Source: an uncultured Bacteroides sp.
Lineage (GTDB): Bacteria > Bacteroidota > Bacteroidia > Bacteroidales > Bacteroidaceae
Length of the DNA: 64,000 bases
Direction of reading: 5' to 3'
Assembly (NCBI GenBank): GCA_945965395.1
Contig: CAMFND010000133.1
Location: forward strand, 25,244 to 89,243
Shown here: piece by piece, positions 1 through 13,521 of the stretch
Position numbering within the stretch: the stretch's first letter is position 1
How the letters are laid out: each line of letters starts with the position of its first letter
The notes under the pieces: model-generated
Told to the model about the DNA's origin: nothing
Database searches by the model: none
Seen by the model: only the letters and a program-made list of their open reading frames with translations
Translations under genes and position numbers: made by a program

Positions 1-4
1 AAAA

Positions 5-1597
5 TTATAATCTCATCACCTCCTGCTCAAAGTTATCCTTATCACCTTTAGCCTTGTTACGGATTTTACTTCTATAGTTATATACCGTAGCTAATGAGTA
101 TCCCAAGAAATGAGCAATTCGGTTGGCGTCGGTTACACCCAGGCGAATCAAGGCGAAAATACGTAACTCAGTGTTTAAGATTTCTCCGGGCTTAGGTTCA
201 ATTTTTCCATCTTCATTCAACAGGTTGTTGAAATCATGGATGAAGTTGGGGAATAGTTCCAAAAACGATTTATCAAACTCATTATAAAAGTTTTTACGTT
301 CTTCACGCAGAAAGTCTGCCGAACGGATAGCTTTAAACAAATCTTCTATGCGGGAAGCCATCGCTAATTTCTCAAGTGAGCGTCTGTATTGTTCCAGTTT
401 GTCCAGGTAGCTGACACAACGGTCCAGATAACGGGCGATGTACACTTCTTTGATTTTTCCAGTCTGCTGCAATTGCTGGTTGAGAGCTACCAGTTCTTTG
501 TTGCTTTTTGAGAGATTCTTTCGCATAAGAGAAAGTTTTCTCAGTCCATGGTATAGGTAAAAGGCCAGTAGGATGAGACATACAGCCAATCCGGTAATGC
601 TAAGAGTCAGGATTCTTCCTAACCGTTTTTCTTGCGCCTTTTTGTCGGAATAAGCTTTATCGATGATGGGATAGAATTCTGTGACCTCTAAAAAACGCAG
701 GCGTGCATTACAGGCTACAGCGTCTTTCATGGAGCAGCTTACATAATTATAAGCCCTTTCCGGGTCGCCTTGCTGGTACACCAGGCGAGCAAGCTTTTGA
801 AGGGCCGCGTATTCGCGAATCGATGCATTGAGGTCAATGAGGGCTGTCTGAGCAAGATAATAGATTTCCATGTCTGTGTCTTTCTTGGCTTCGTATGCCA
901 ATGAAAGAGTATAGTATGCGTACGCTTTTTCCTGCATTTCTAAAGGAGAAGTAAGCACTTTGTTCAAGATGGGAATAGCCTGATCTGCCTGCCCGCTTAA
1001 TATCATTTTTTCTGCCAGTACAATGCTACGGTCGCTCCCCTGAGGAAGTATTTTCAACAGGGAGTCACGATACAGTTCCGTCTTTTTCAGATACGTTTGT
1101 TTTACGTGTGGATCTACTGTATTATCTGCCATCCATCCATAGCAGGCTCTTATGGTGAAATAATAATATTCTAAGTTGGGGGAAGACAGCTCGTGAGGGT
1201 GAATTGTTTGTAATTCTGTTAAGGCCTCATTGTACATGCCCATGACACCTCTTACTTCTGCCCGATTGATGGAGATTTCGATATCTCTCTCCAGTTGAGG
1301 CTGGAGAGAATTGTAGTATTCCTTACGACGAATATAGTGGCAGGCAGAATCAGCCTGATAATGTAGATACAAATTAAATAGTTCTCCACAGAGTTTATAG
1401 CGTTCGGTATTGTCTGTGGCATAGTTCAGTCGTTGTTTGATTTGAGATATGACAGCTTCTCTGTCGTTTTTAAATTTCTCTTTCTTGGAAATTGCTTTAT
1501 CTAATTGGTCTAAGATGCGTTGCTCGGAGTCTTGTGCGGAAATGGAGATGAACCAGCCTTCTGCAATAAACAATATAAGGAAAAGTATAGATCTCAT
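5..1597 (-). CDS. susR: SusR-like membrane-bound regulator of starch utilisation (TPR + TM + C-terminal HTH)
   Basis: The 530-residue protein starts with a hydrophobic signal-like segment (residues 1-21). A helical TPR-like region follows to about residue 300, then one membrane segment at about 325-350, a coiled-coil-prone stretch, and a C-terminal helix-turn-helix at about 485-515 containing GVTDANRIAHFLGYS and a VYNYRSKIRNKA recognition-helix-like segment. This is the architecture of SusR (DUF6377-type) regulators, which sense maltose or starch oligosaccharides at the inner membrane and activate the sus genes. It is divergent from susA with 178 bp between the starts, as in the B. thetaiotaomicron sus locus. 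The gene is complete, with its stop at bases 5-7. The identity as SusR rests on architecture and synteny; its ligand is inferred. Confidence 0.88.
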   Translation of the reverse strand: MRSILFLILFIAEGWFISISAQDSEQRILDQLDKAISKKEKFKNDREAVISQIKQRLNYATDNTERYKLCGELFNLYLHYQADSACHYIRRKEYYNSLQPQLERDIEISINRAEVRGVMGMYNEALTELQTIHPHELSSPNLEYYYFTIRACYGWMADNTVDPHVKQTYLKKTELYRDSLLKILPQGSDRSIVLAEKMILSGQADQAIPILNKVLTSPLEMQEKAYAYYTLSLAYEAKKDTDMEIYYLAQTALIDLNASIREYAALQKLARLVYQQGDPERAYNYVSCSMKDAVACNARLRFLEVTEFYPIIDKAYSDKKAQEKRLGRILTLSITGLAVCLILLAFYLYHGLRKLSLMRKNLSKSNKELVALNQQLQQTGKIKEVYIARYLDRCVSYLDKLEQYRRSLEKLAMASRIEDLFKAIRSADFLREERKNFYNEFDKSFLELFPNFIHDFNNLLNEDGKIEPKPGEILNTELRIFALIRLGVTDANRIAHFLGYSLATVYNYRSKIRNKAKGDKDNFEQEVMRL

Positions 1598-1736
1598 AGT
1601 TTTAAGGTTGAATATCTGGTGTTATATCATTTATATTTTAGTTGCTTCAAATTTTGTTAACTTCTTGTAAACCTTTTGTTTACTTCTTTTATGTGTTTAT
1701 ATTTTATTTCCAAAGATAAGAAATCTTTTATCATGA

Positions 1737-3629
<1,893 letters not shown>

Positions 3630-3744
3630 AACGTTTCTATTTTTAGACTATGTAGAGCTGATTAATCAACTTATTATAAGATGATTACTAATTCTTCTGA
3701 TTTATATTTTCCTTTTTGTGAAAATAAGATGAGAAAGTGACACA

Positions 3745-3752
3745 TAATTTTG
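3745..3752 (+). promoter_or_regulatory. Possible -7 box (TAATTTTG) before susB
   Basis: TAATTTTG matches TAnnTTTG and lies 55 bases before the susB ATG. A TTTG at 3715-3718 is upstream, but its 26-base spacing is longer than the usual 19-21. It would start the susBCD transcript. The 178-bp gap holds no other obvious structure. Confidence 0.4.
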
Positions 3753-3792
3753 CTCTCGGTAATTGAAAAACATAAAATCTAATCAATATTAA

Positions 3793-5988
<2,196 letters not shown>

Positions 5989-6069
5989 CTGAACAGGATT
6001 GTAATAGGGTAAAGATTGGACTTTCAATAGGTATTAGCATAAAATTACGGAATACTTTAATTTAATAAT

Positions 6070-9000
6070 ATGGAAATAAAGAGGAATGTAGTAAGTAGAT
6101 TCCTACTATTATGGGTAGTTGGAATGTTACTTTCCGTGCAAGTTTTTGCACAAGGACTTACCGTGAAAGGTGTAGTGAAAGATAATACTGGGATGGGCGT
6201 GATTGGAGCTAATATTCTGGTAAAAGGAACAACGAACGGAACCATTACGGATTTTGATGGTAATTTTACATTGGAAGCAAAAAAGGGAGATGTGATTGTC
6301 ATTTCCTTTATCGGTTATAAAACTCAGGAACTTCCAGCTGCAGCTACAATGAATGTGACACTTCAGGATGATACGGAAGTGTTGGATGATGTGGTGGTGA
6401 TTGGTTATGGTTCGGTGAGGAAAGATGATGCGACCGGTTCGGTTACTGCAATTAAGCCGGATAAGATAAGTAAGGGTGTCACTACTTCTCCACAAGATAT
6501 GATTACCGGAAAAATTGCTGGTGTCAATGTTGTATCTACAGGTGGTACACCAGGTGCTGGAGCTACCATACGTATTCGTGGAGGTTCATCTTTGAATGCC
6601 AGCAATGATCCTTTGATTGTGATTGATGGTCTTGCTATGGATAATGATGGAATCAAAGGTATGTCAAATCCGCTTTCTTTGGTCAATCCTAATGATATTG
6701 AAACCTTTACCGTGTTAAAGGATGCTTCTGCTACAGCTATTTATGGTTCACGTGCATCAAATGGTGTAATCATTATCACGACTAAAAAAGGAAATGCAGG
6801 TTCTGCTCCGAAAGTAAGTTATGATGGGAATGTGTCTTTTGGAAAGTTGCGTTCAAAACTGGATGTGCTTACCGGGGATGAGTACCGGGAATATGTAATC
6901 AATTTATTTGGAGGTGAAGAAAATCTGCCCTATCCATTGGGTACAGCAAATACTGACTGGCAGGATGAAGTGTATCGTACGGCTGTGAGTCATGACCATA
7001 ATATTACAATTTCTGGTGGGCTCAAAAATATGCCTTACCGGGTATCTTTGAGCTATACCAATCAGAATGGTATTATTAAAACTTCTAATTTTGAACGCTT
7101 TACAGCTTCTGTAAATTTGGCTCCTTCCTTTTTTGATAACTATTTGAAATTCAATATTAATGCTAAAAGTATGGTGGCATGGAATCAGTATGCTGATGGA
7201 AATGTGGTGAGCGCAGCTGTCACTATGGATCCGACTCGTCCTGTTTACGATAGTAGTACTGATGTTTTTGAAGGCTATTACCAATGGAGTGTACCGGCAA
7301 ACTTTAATAATCCTGATTGGGAACTTACTTCTAATTCTTTGGCTACACAGAATCCGGTTGCATTGTTAAACTTAAAAGATGACCATGCAAAATCAAAGAG
7401 TTTTATTGGTAACGTAGAAGCTGATTATAAATTTCATTTTTTACCTGATTTACGGATTCATGCCAATGTAGGAGCTGATTACTCTGAAGGCTGCCAGACT
7501 ACTATTATATCTCCTTATTCATTTTCAAACAACTACTATGGATCAAATGGGGTTGCTTATGAATATAAGTATAATTTGTCGGGAAGCGCTTATTTGCAGT
7601 ATATCAAAGATTTTGCAGATGGAAAACATGCGTTGGACGTAATGATAGGTACAGAAGAACAGCATTTCCATCGTACGGGTTATGAAATAAAAAGTGGAAC
7701 AAACCCTTTGACTAATGCTGCATATGATGAAGTGAAAAGAGAAGATACTGCGTATGGCTATCATAGTACTTTGGTTTCATTTTTCGGTCGTTTGAACTAT
7801 ACTTTGATGAATAAGTATCTGCTTACAGCAACTTTACGTCAAGATGGTACTTCCCGATTTGCCAGTAGCTCCAGATGGGGTACATTCCCTTCTTTTGCTT
7901 TTGGCTGGAAAATGAAAGAGGAAGGCTTTTTGCAAGATGTAGATTGCTTGTCTGATTTGAAGATTCGTTTAGGATGGGGTGTGACAGGACAACAGAACTT
8001 GGGGAATACACAAGATTTTCCTTATTTGCCATTATATACAGCCAATAGAGACTTTGCATACTATCCAATGGGAGATGGATATTTGACAACCTCCAGACCT
8101 GCTTCTTATAATCCCTCTTTGAAATGGGAGGAAACTACAACCTGGAACGCCGGACTTGATTTTGGCTTTTTGAATGGACGCATTGCGGGTACATTGGATT
8201 ATTATTACCGTGAAACGAATGATTTGATTAACAGTGTATATATTGCTACCGGTACAAACTTCAGCAATATGCTGCTGAGCAATGTGGGTTCTCTTCGTAA
8301 CCAGGGTATAGAATTCTCAATTAATACCAAACCTGTTGTAACCAAGGAATTTATTTGGGATTTGGGGTATAATGTAACTTGGAATAACAATAAGATTACG
8401 AAGCTGACAGGCGGAAATGATGAGGATTATTATGTGGCTACAGGCGGTATATCTACGAGCACAGGATCTACCATTCAGGCACATAAAGTGGGATATGCTG
8501 CATCGTCATTTTATGTTTATCAGCAAGTGTATGATGATAACGGAAATCCGATAGAAAATACATTTGTAGACCGTAACAATGATGGAATTATCAATGACAG
8601 CGACCGGTATATTTACAAAAAACCGACAGCAGATGTATTGATGGGATTGACCTCAAAGATGACTTATAAAAACTGGGATTTCAGTTTTGCTCTTCGTGCC
8701 AGCATCGGAAACTATGTCTATAATGATGTGTTGGCTAATCGGGCTAACGTGAGTACCAATGGTATTTGGTCTACTTCTGGTTTTTATTCAAATCGTCCTT
8801 TGTCTGCGATTAATTTAGGATTTAGTGGTATAGGTAACTATTATATGTCGGACTATTTTGTTCAAAATGCATCTTTCTTGCGTTGCGATAATATTACGTT
8901 GGGGTATTCATTCCAAAATTTGTTCAAGACTTTTGGTTATAATGGAATCGGTGGACGTATTTATGCCACAGTGCAGAATCCGTTTGTTATTACGGGTTAC

Positions 9001-9108
9001 GAAGGGCTTGATCCGGAGGTACAATCGGCAAGTGATACTCCGGGAATTGATAACAATATTTATCCGCGCCCTATAACCTTCCTTATAGGTTTGAGCCTTC
9101 AATTCTAA
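6070..9108 (+). CDS. susC: SusC TonB-dependent starch oligosaccharide transporter
   Basis: This outer-membrane TonB-dependent porin imports maltooligosaccharides captured by SusD. A signal peptide covers about residues 1-27. A carboxypeptidase-regulatory-like (CnaB-type) domain follows with VKGVVKDNTGMGVIGANILVKG at its start, then a TonB-box-like region (VVVIGYG), a plug domain containing IRIRGGSSLNASNDPLIVIDG, and a 22-strand barrel ending in aromatic Phe (LSLQF), as expected for BAM-dependent folding. At 1012 residues it is typical of SusC. It follows susB in the same order as the canonical sus locus, and susD starts 29 bases downstream. Starch is inferred as substrate from the neighbouring susA, susB and susR. 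Confidence 0.94.
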   Translation: MEIKRNVVSRFLLLWVVGMLLSVQVFAQGLTVKGVVKDNTGMGVIGANILVKGTTNGTITDFDGNFTLEAKKGDVIVISFIGYKTQELPAAATMNVTLQDDTEVLDDVVVIGYGSVRKDDATGSVTAIKPDKISKGVTTSPQDMITGKIAGVNVVSTGGTPGAGATIRIRGGSSLNASNDPLIVIDGLAMDNDGIKGMSNPLSLVNPNDIETFTVLKDASATAIYGSRASNGVIIITTKKGNAGSAPKVSYDGNVSFGKLRSKLDVLTGDEYREYVINLFGGEENLPYPLGTANTDWQDEVYRTAVSHDHNITISGGLKNMPYRVSLSYTNQNGIIKTSNFERFTASVNLAPSFFDNYLKFNINAKSMVAWNQYADGNVVSAAVTMDPTRPVYDSSTDVFEGYYQWSVPANFNNPDWELTSNSLATQNPVALLNLKDDHAKSKSFIGNVEADYKFHFLPDLRIHANVGADYSEGCQTTIISPYSFSNNYYGSNGVAYEYKYNLSGSAYLQYIKDFADGKHALDVMIGTEEQHFHRTGYEIKSGTNPLTNAAYDEVKREDTAYGYHSTLVSFFGRLNYTLMNKYLLTATLRQDGTSRFASSSRWGTFPSFAFGWKMKEEGFLQDVDCLSDLKIRLGWGVTGQQNLGNTQDFPYLPLYTANRDFAYYPMGDGYLTTSRPASYNPSLKWEETTTWNAGLDFGFLNGRIAGTLDYYYRETNDLINSVYIATGTNFSNMLLSNVGSLRNQGIEFSINTKPVVTKEFIWDLGYNVTWNNNKITKLTGGNDEDYYVATGGISTSTGSTIQAHKVGYAASSFYVYQQVYDDNGNPIENTFVDRNNDGIINDSDRYIYKKPTADVLMGLTSKMTYKNWDFSFALRASIGNYVYNDVLANRANVSTNGIWSTSGFYSNRPLSAINLGFSGIGNYYMSDYFVQNASFLRCDNITLGYSFQNLFKTFGYNGIGGRIYATVQNPFVITGYEGLDPEVQSASDTPGIDNNIYPRPITFLIGLSLQF

Positions 9109-9137
9109 GTATGTTAAATTTAAAATGAAAGACTATT

Positions 9138-10718
9138 ATGTTATTCCATAGATTAAAATCATTAATACCCGTAGCTGCAATCGCTTTTACATGTAGTTTG
9201 GGGTCATGTGTGAATGATTTGGATATAAGTCCGATTAATCCACAAGCTAGTGCGTCTTTTTCTCAGGATGGAGTGTATGCAAAAATCTATGCTACTTTGA
9301 GCCTGACAGGTCAGCAAGGGGCAGCAGGAAATGGAGATGTGGCAGGGGTAGATGAAGGTAGTGCTTCTCCTTTTTATCGTATGATTCTGACTGCTTATGA
9401 ATATCCGACAGATGAGGTAATTTGTAGTTGGTCTGATTCGGGAATTCCGGATTTTTATCAGATGAACTGGGGCTCTTCTAATTTGCCTTTAACCGGTTTT
9501 TATAGTCGCTTAATGTTTGATGTGACTTTATGCAATCATTTTTTGGAACAAACGGATGCTCTTACAGATGAGAAAACGATACGCCAGCGTGCAGAGGTTC
9601 GGTTTATTCGCGCCCTAAATTATTATTATTTGATGGATGCCTACGGAAATCCTCCTTTTACAGAAATTGTTTCATTGACGGAAGACCCTAAGCAAATTCA
9701 GAGAGCCGACTTGTTTGCTTATCTTGAAACGGAACTGAAAAATATTGAGAATGACTTGGTAGCTCCTCGGAATGGAGAATTCGGTCAGGTGGATCAGGTT
9801 TGTGTGTGGATGTTGTTGTCGCGTATGTATTTGAACGCTGAAGTGTATACCGGTACGGCAAAATGGGGAGAAGCGATTACCTATGCAAATAAGGTGATTG
9901 GTTCGGGATATGAACTTGCTGATAATTATGCGGATTTATTTATGGCTGATAATGATGAAAATGAGGATGCAATGAAAGAGATTATTTTACCTCTTCGTCT
10001 GGATGGGGCCAATGCACGTTCTTATGGAGGTGCTCAATTTGCAATAGCGGCTACTCATACAGCTGGAATGACCTCATGGGGTACTTCTGAAGGATGGGGA
10101 GGAGTGAGAGCTCGTAAGGCATTGGTCAATAAGTTCTTCCCTAATGATGATGTTCCATTACTTGTGAATGAAATTCAAATGGTTGCTGCGGCAGGGGATG
10201 ACAGAGCTTTGTTCTTTTCTGGTACAGAAGATAATACACGGACATTGGAGATAAATGATCCATATACATTTAAACAAGGCTTCTCCATTGCAAAATGGAC
10301 AAATGTGCGTTCTGACGGACAGCTTTCGCACGATGCAACTTGGGTGGATACTGATGTTCCTTTTTTCCGGACAGCTGAAGCTTATCTGACTTTGGCGGAA
10401 GCGACACTTCGTAATGGTGGCTCGCAGAAAGATGCGTTGAATGCAATCAATGTATTACGTAGACGCGCTCATGCAGAAGAATTGTCATCCATTACGTTGG
10501 ATGAGATATTGGATGAGAAAGCACGAGAATTTTATTTTGAAGGCCAACGTCGAACTGATTTGATACGTTATGGTTATTTCACCGGAGGAGATTATCTTTG
10601 GGACTGGAAAGGAGGAGTGAAGAATGGTACTTCAGTTAATTCGCAGTATGATGTGTATCCAATACCATCCTCAGATATTAATGTAAATGAAAATTTGGTG
10701 CAGAATAAAGGATATTGA
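9138..10718 (+). CDS. susD: SusD starch-binding outer-membrane lipoprotein
   Basis: This surface glycan-binding lipoprotein forms the lid of the SusC transporter. The lipoprotein signal peptide ends SLGSC (Cys24). The rest has the helical TPR-like SusD/RagB fold, with typical segments such as RAEVRFIRALNYYYLMDAYGNPP and, near the C terminus, LDEILDEKAREFYFEGQRRTDLIRYG. It is 526 residues long. It is the last gene of the locus: a strong hairpin follows within about 50 bases, and no susE, susF or susG follows, unlike in B. thetaiotaomicron. Confidence 0.93.
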   Translation: MLFHRLKSLIPVAAIAFTCSLGSCVNDLDISPINPQASASFSQDGVYAKIYATLSLTGQQGAAGNGDVAGVDEGSASPFYRMILTAYEYPTDEVICSWSDSGIPDFYQMNWGSSNLPLTGFYSRLMFDVTLCNHFLEQTDALTDEKTIRQRAEVRFIRALNYYYLMDAYGNPPFTEIVSLTEDPKQIQRADLFAYLETELKNIENDLVAPRNGEFGQVDQVCVWMLLSRMYLNAEVYTGTAKWGEAITYANKVIGSGYELADNYADLFMADNDENEDAMKEIILPLRLDGANARSYGGAQFAIAATHTAGMTSWGTSEGWGGVRARKALVNKFFPNDDVPLLVNEIQMVAAAGDDRALFFSGTEDNTRTLEINDPYTFKQGFSIAKWTNVRSDGQLSHDATWVDTDVPFFRTAEAYLTLAEATLRNGGSQKDALNAINVLRRRAHAEELSSITLDEILDEKAREFYFEGQRRTDLIRYGYFTGGDYLWDWKGGVKNGTSVNSQYDVYPIPSSDINVNENLVQNKGY

Positions 10719-10769
10719 TAATCTGCTGAGAATTTATTGCTTAACTAGATAGTTAATTTAGCAAAATTA

Positions 10770-10829
10770 AAAAAGGATTCATAACAAAGGTATGAGGTGA
10801 AATTCATTCTTTGTTCATGAATCCTTTTT
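10770..10829. terminator. Long bidirectional hairpin ending susD and lptB
   Basis: AAAAAGGATTCAT (from 10770) pairs with ATGAATCCTTTTT (to 10829), and the stem extends through AACAAAG/CTTTGTT with one bulged base. A-runs and T-runs flank both sides, so it can stop the plus-strand sus operon and the minus-strand lptB transcript. Confidence 0.85.
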
Positions 10830-10842
10830 CGTATAATAATTC

Positions 10843-11661
10843 TTATTCTTTGATTTCTTTCAACTGGAAATCCTTTCTTCGCAGTACGAAACTGTTACTC
10901 AAGTATTTTTCGCGGACAATCTTGTTTTCAGCCAGTTCTTCCGGAGTTCCCTGGAAGAGGATTTTTCCTTCAAACAGCAGGTAAGCACGGTCGGTAATGC
11001 TAAGTGTTTCCTGCACGTTATGGTCTGTAATCAGAATGCCGATGTTTTTGTCTTTCAGTTTCCAGACGATGTGCTGGATATCTTCCACGGCAATCGGGTC
11101 TACTCCGGCAAACGGTTCGTCAAGCATGATAAATTTCGGGTCGATAGCCAGACAGCGGGCAATTTCCGTACGGCGACGTTCACCTCCGGAAAGTTGGTCT
11201 CCTAAGTTCTTGCGTACTTTCTGCAGGCGGAACTCGGCAATCAGGCTTTCCAGTTTCTCTTTCTGGTATTCCGGTGACTTATTGGTTAATTCCAATACAG
11301 AAGCAATGTTGTCTTCCACGCTCATTTTGCGGAACACAGAAGCTTCCTGTGCCAGGTAGCCGATGCCATTTTGGGCTCGTTTGTAAACAGGATAGGAAGT
11401 TATGTCTTTATCATTTAGATAAATGTGTCCTTCATTGGGGACAATTAATCCGGTAGTCATGTAGAAAGAGGTGGTCTTACCCGCACCGTTAGGGCCGAGC
11501 AGTCCTACAATTTCCCCCTGTTTCACATTGATGGAAACATGGCTCACCACTGTTCGTTTTCCGTATTTTTTGACCAGGTTCTCGGTTCGTAGCACCATTC
11601 TGCCGTCTGAAGGTAATTCAAACTTTTCGGTCGTAGATTCTTGATTTTCTTGTGCTGCCAT
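10843..11661 (-). CDS. lptB: LPS export ABC transporter ATP-binding protein LptB
   Basis: This is the cytoplasmic ATPase of the Lpt machine, which extracts LPS from the inner membrane. The 272-residue protein has a Bacteroidales-type N-terminal extension of about 20 residues. It then shows Walker A GPNGAGKT (56-63), Q-loop [12 protein letters not shown], signature [16 protein letters not shown], Walker [14 protein letters not shown] and H-loop ITDHNVQ. The LSGGERRR signature and the GVDP motif are typical of LptB rather than of general ABC importers. It stands alone on the minus strand between the sus locus and mlaE. The OstA-like protein at 23812-25509 may act in the same pathway. Confidence 0.92.
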   Translation of the reverse strand: MAAQENQESTTEKFELPSDGRMVLRTENLVKKYGKRTVVSHVSINVKQGEIVGLLGPNGAGKTTSFYMTTGLIVPNEGHIYLNDKDITSYPVYKRAQNGIGYLAQEASVFRKMSVEDNIASVLELTNKSPEYQKEKLESLIAEFRLQKVRKNLGDQLSGGERRRTEIARCLAIDPKFIMLDEPFAGVDPIAVEDIQHIVWKLKDKNIGILITDHNVQETLSITDRAYLLFEGKILFQGTPEELAENKIVREKYLSNSFVLRRKDFQLKEIKE

Positions 11662-11688
11662 TGTCCTTTTGTTAGCTGTTCAGTCGTG

Positions 11689-11696
11689 CAAAAGTA
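11689..11696 (-). promoter_or_regulatory. -7 box (TACTTTTG, minus strand) for lptB
   Basis: CAAAAGTA on the plus strand reads TACTTTTG on the minus strand, 27 bases before the lptB start codon. No clear -33 TTTG was seen. Confidence 0.5.
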
Positions 11697-11770
11697 GTAA
11701 AAATCTTGGCTTCTGTGGTTCTTAATTCGAAAATCCTCCTGTCTTTTATTATAATATAGCTAAAAAGCAC

Positions 11771-11778
11771 TACTTTTG
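11771..11778 (+). promoter_or_regulatory. -7 box (TACTTTTG) for mlaEF
   Basis: TACTTTTG ends 22 bases before the mlaE ATG. Together with the divergent lptB box it makes the 139-bp gap a bidirectional promoter region. Confidence 0.5.
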
Positions 11779-11800
11779 CGTCAAACATGATTGTAATAAT

Positions 11801-12544
11801 ATGATAAAGCCTGTTACAAACCTTGGAAAATACCTCATGTTGATGGGGCGTGTATTTTCCCGTCCGGAGCGTTTCCGGATGTATTTTAAGCAATACCTGA
11901 ATGAAATGGTACAATTGGGTATCAATTCGATTGGTATTGTGCTGCTGATTTCTTTTTTTATCGGTGCTGTAATTTGTATTCAGATTAAATTGAATATTGA
12001 AAGTCCTTGGATGCCGCGTTTTGTGGTGGGATATACCACTCGTGAAATCTTGCTGCTGGAGTTTTCATCTTCTATCATGTGTTTGATTTTAGCGGGAAAA
12101 GTCGGGTCGAACATAGCTTCGGAGATTGGTACGATGAGGGTGACACAGCAGATTGATGCACTGGAAATTATGGGAGTAAACTCAGCCTCTTATCTGATTC
12201 TTCCAAAGATTCTGGGATTGATGACCATGATTCCTTTTCTGGTGATTTTCAGTATCTTTGCAGGAGTGATAGGGGCTTTCTGTACAGCCTGGTTTGCCGG
12301 TATCATGAATGCGACGGATTTGGAATATGGTTTACAGTATTGCTTTGTGGAATGGTATATCTGGTGTAGCTTTATTAAATCCTTATTTTTTGCCTTTATC
12401 ATAGCCAGTGTGTCTGCTTATTTTGGATATACGGTAGAAGGAGGTTCTATTGCTGTCGGTAAAGCCAGTACGGACTCTGTGGTTTCAAGCAGTGTCTTGA
12501 TTTTGTTTTCAGATTTGATACTTACACAATTGTTGATGGGATGA
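11801..12544 (+). CDS. mlaE: MlaE-family ABC transporter permease (lipid transport)
   Basis: This 247-residue inner-membrane permease of the MlaE/YrbE family has about five membrane segments. The diagnostic conserved core GKVGSNIASEIGTMRVTQQIDALEIMGVN lies at about residues 98-126. With MlaF it moves phospholipids between the membranes to keep the outer membrane asymmetric. Its last codons overlap the start of the ATPase gene (ATGA at 12541-12544), which implies translational coupling. The substrate-binding MCE protein (MlaD) is not adjacent here. Confidence 0.9.
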   Translation: MIKPVTNLGKYLMLMGRVFSRPERFRMYFKQYLNEMVQLGINSIGIVLLISFFIGAVICIQIKLNIESPWMPRFVVGYTTREILLLEFSSSIMCLILAGKVGSNIASEIGTMRVTQQIDALEIMGVNSASYLILPKILGLMTMIPFLVIFSIFAGVIGAFCTAWFAGIMNATDLEYGLQYCFVEWYIWCSFIKSLFFAFIIASVSAYFGYTVEGGSIAVGKASTDSVVSSSVLILFSDLILTQLLMG

Positions 12545-13314
12545 TACAGCTAAATTCTATATGCAAATCATTTGAAGGACGTACAGTTCTTGAGGATATT
12601 AATTTTTTGTTTGACAACGGGAAAACCAATTTGATTATCGGGCAGAGTGGCTCTGGAAAAACGGTACTGATGAAATGTATTGTAGGGCTGCTTACTCCGG
12701 AGTGCGGGGAGATTCTGTATGACGGACGTAATCTGTTGGACATGGGAAAGAGAGAAAAGAAGGCGCTGAGACGTGAAATGGGCATGATTTTTCAAAGTGC
12801 TGCATTGTTTGACTCGCTTTCTGTGCTGGAAAATGTGATGTTCCCACTGGATATGTTCTCTAATGATACTTACCGTGACCGGGTGAAGCGGGCACAGTTT
12901 TGTCTGGATCGTGTGAACTTGATTGATGCGCAGTCAAAATATCCTGGAGAAATCAGTGGGGGTATGCAGAAGCGTGTGGCTATTGCACGTGCCATTGCTT
13001 TGCAACCAAAATACTTGTTCTGTGACGAACCTAATTCTGGTCTTGACCCTAAGACGTCGTTGGTGATTGATGATTTGATTCATGATATTACCAAAGAATA
13101 TAATATGACGACAATCATTAATACGCATGATATGAACTCTGTGATGGGTATTGGTGAAAGCATATTGTACATATACCAGGGGCACAAGGAATGGGAAGGA
13201 ACAAAAGACGAGGTATTCAATGCCACGAACGAGCGGTTGAACAACTTCATATTCGCATCCGACTTGCTGCAGAAGGTGAAGAAAGAGGAAAATAGCAAGG
13301 CTCGTAAAGTTTGA
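12541..13314 (+). CDS. mlaF: MlaF-family ABC transporter ATP-binding protein
   Basis: This 257-residue ATPase partners MlaE. Visible motifs are Walker A GQSGSGKT (residues about 34-41), Q-loop MIFQSAALFDSLSVLENV, signature ISGGMQKRVAIARAIA, Walker B YLFCDEPNSGLDP and switch histidine NTHDMNSV. The ISGGMQKR signature is typical of MlaF. Translation is coupled to mlaE through a 4-base overlap. A hairpin terminator follows, so the transcript is probably bicistronic. Confidence 0.9.
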   Translation: MIQLNSICKSFEGRTVLEDINFLFDNGKTNLIIGQSGSGKTVLMKCIVGLLTPECGEILYDGRNLLDMGKREKKALRREMGMIFQSAALFDSLSVLENVMFPLDMFSNDTYRDRVKRAQFCLDRVNLIDAQSKYPGEISGGMQKRVAIARAIALQPKYLFCDEPNSGLDPKTSLVIDDLIHDITKEYNMTTIINTHDMNSVMGIGESILYIYQGHKEWEGTKDEVFNATNERLNNFIFASDLLQKVKKEENSKARKV

Positions 13315-13345
13315 TATTGATAAGACTCAGGTTGAGATAATAAGG

Positions 13346-13382
13346 AACGGCAGAAGGTGGATATGCTTTCTGCCGTTTTTTA
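13346..13382 (+). terminator. Rho-independent terminator after mlaF
   Basis: AACGGCAGAA (13346-13355) pairs with TTCTGCCGTT (13368-13377) and is followed by a T-run. Confidence 0.85.
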
Positions 13383-13434
13383 TTTGGTTGGTTGACAAGG
13401 ATTCAGAAGCCGTAAAGATTTTTTAGCTTGTCAG

Positions 13435-13466
13435 TTTGGTTATTGAAAGATTAAACATTATTTTTG
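13435..13466 (+). promoter_or_regulatory. Two-box Bacteroides promoter for tig
   Basis: A -33 TTTG (13435-13438) and a -7 box TATTTTTG (13459-13466) are separated by 20 bases, a good match to the Bacteroides sigma-ABfr consensus. The ATG of tig is 56 bases downstream. Confidence 0.7.
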
Positions 13467-13521
13467 CAACCTCTTTTGGTAAATACGAGAAATAATTAAT
13501 AATTAAATAAATAAGTCGAAA

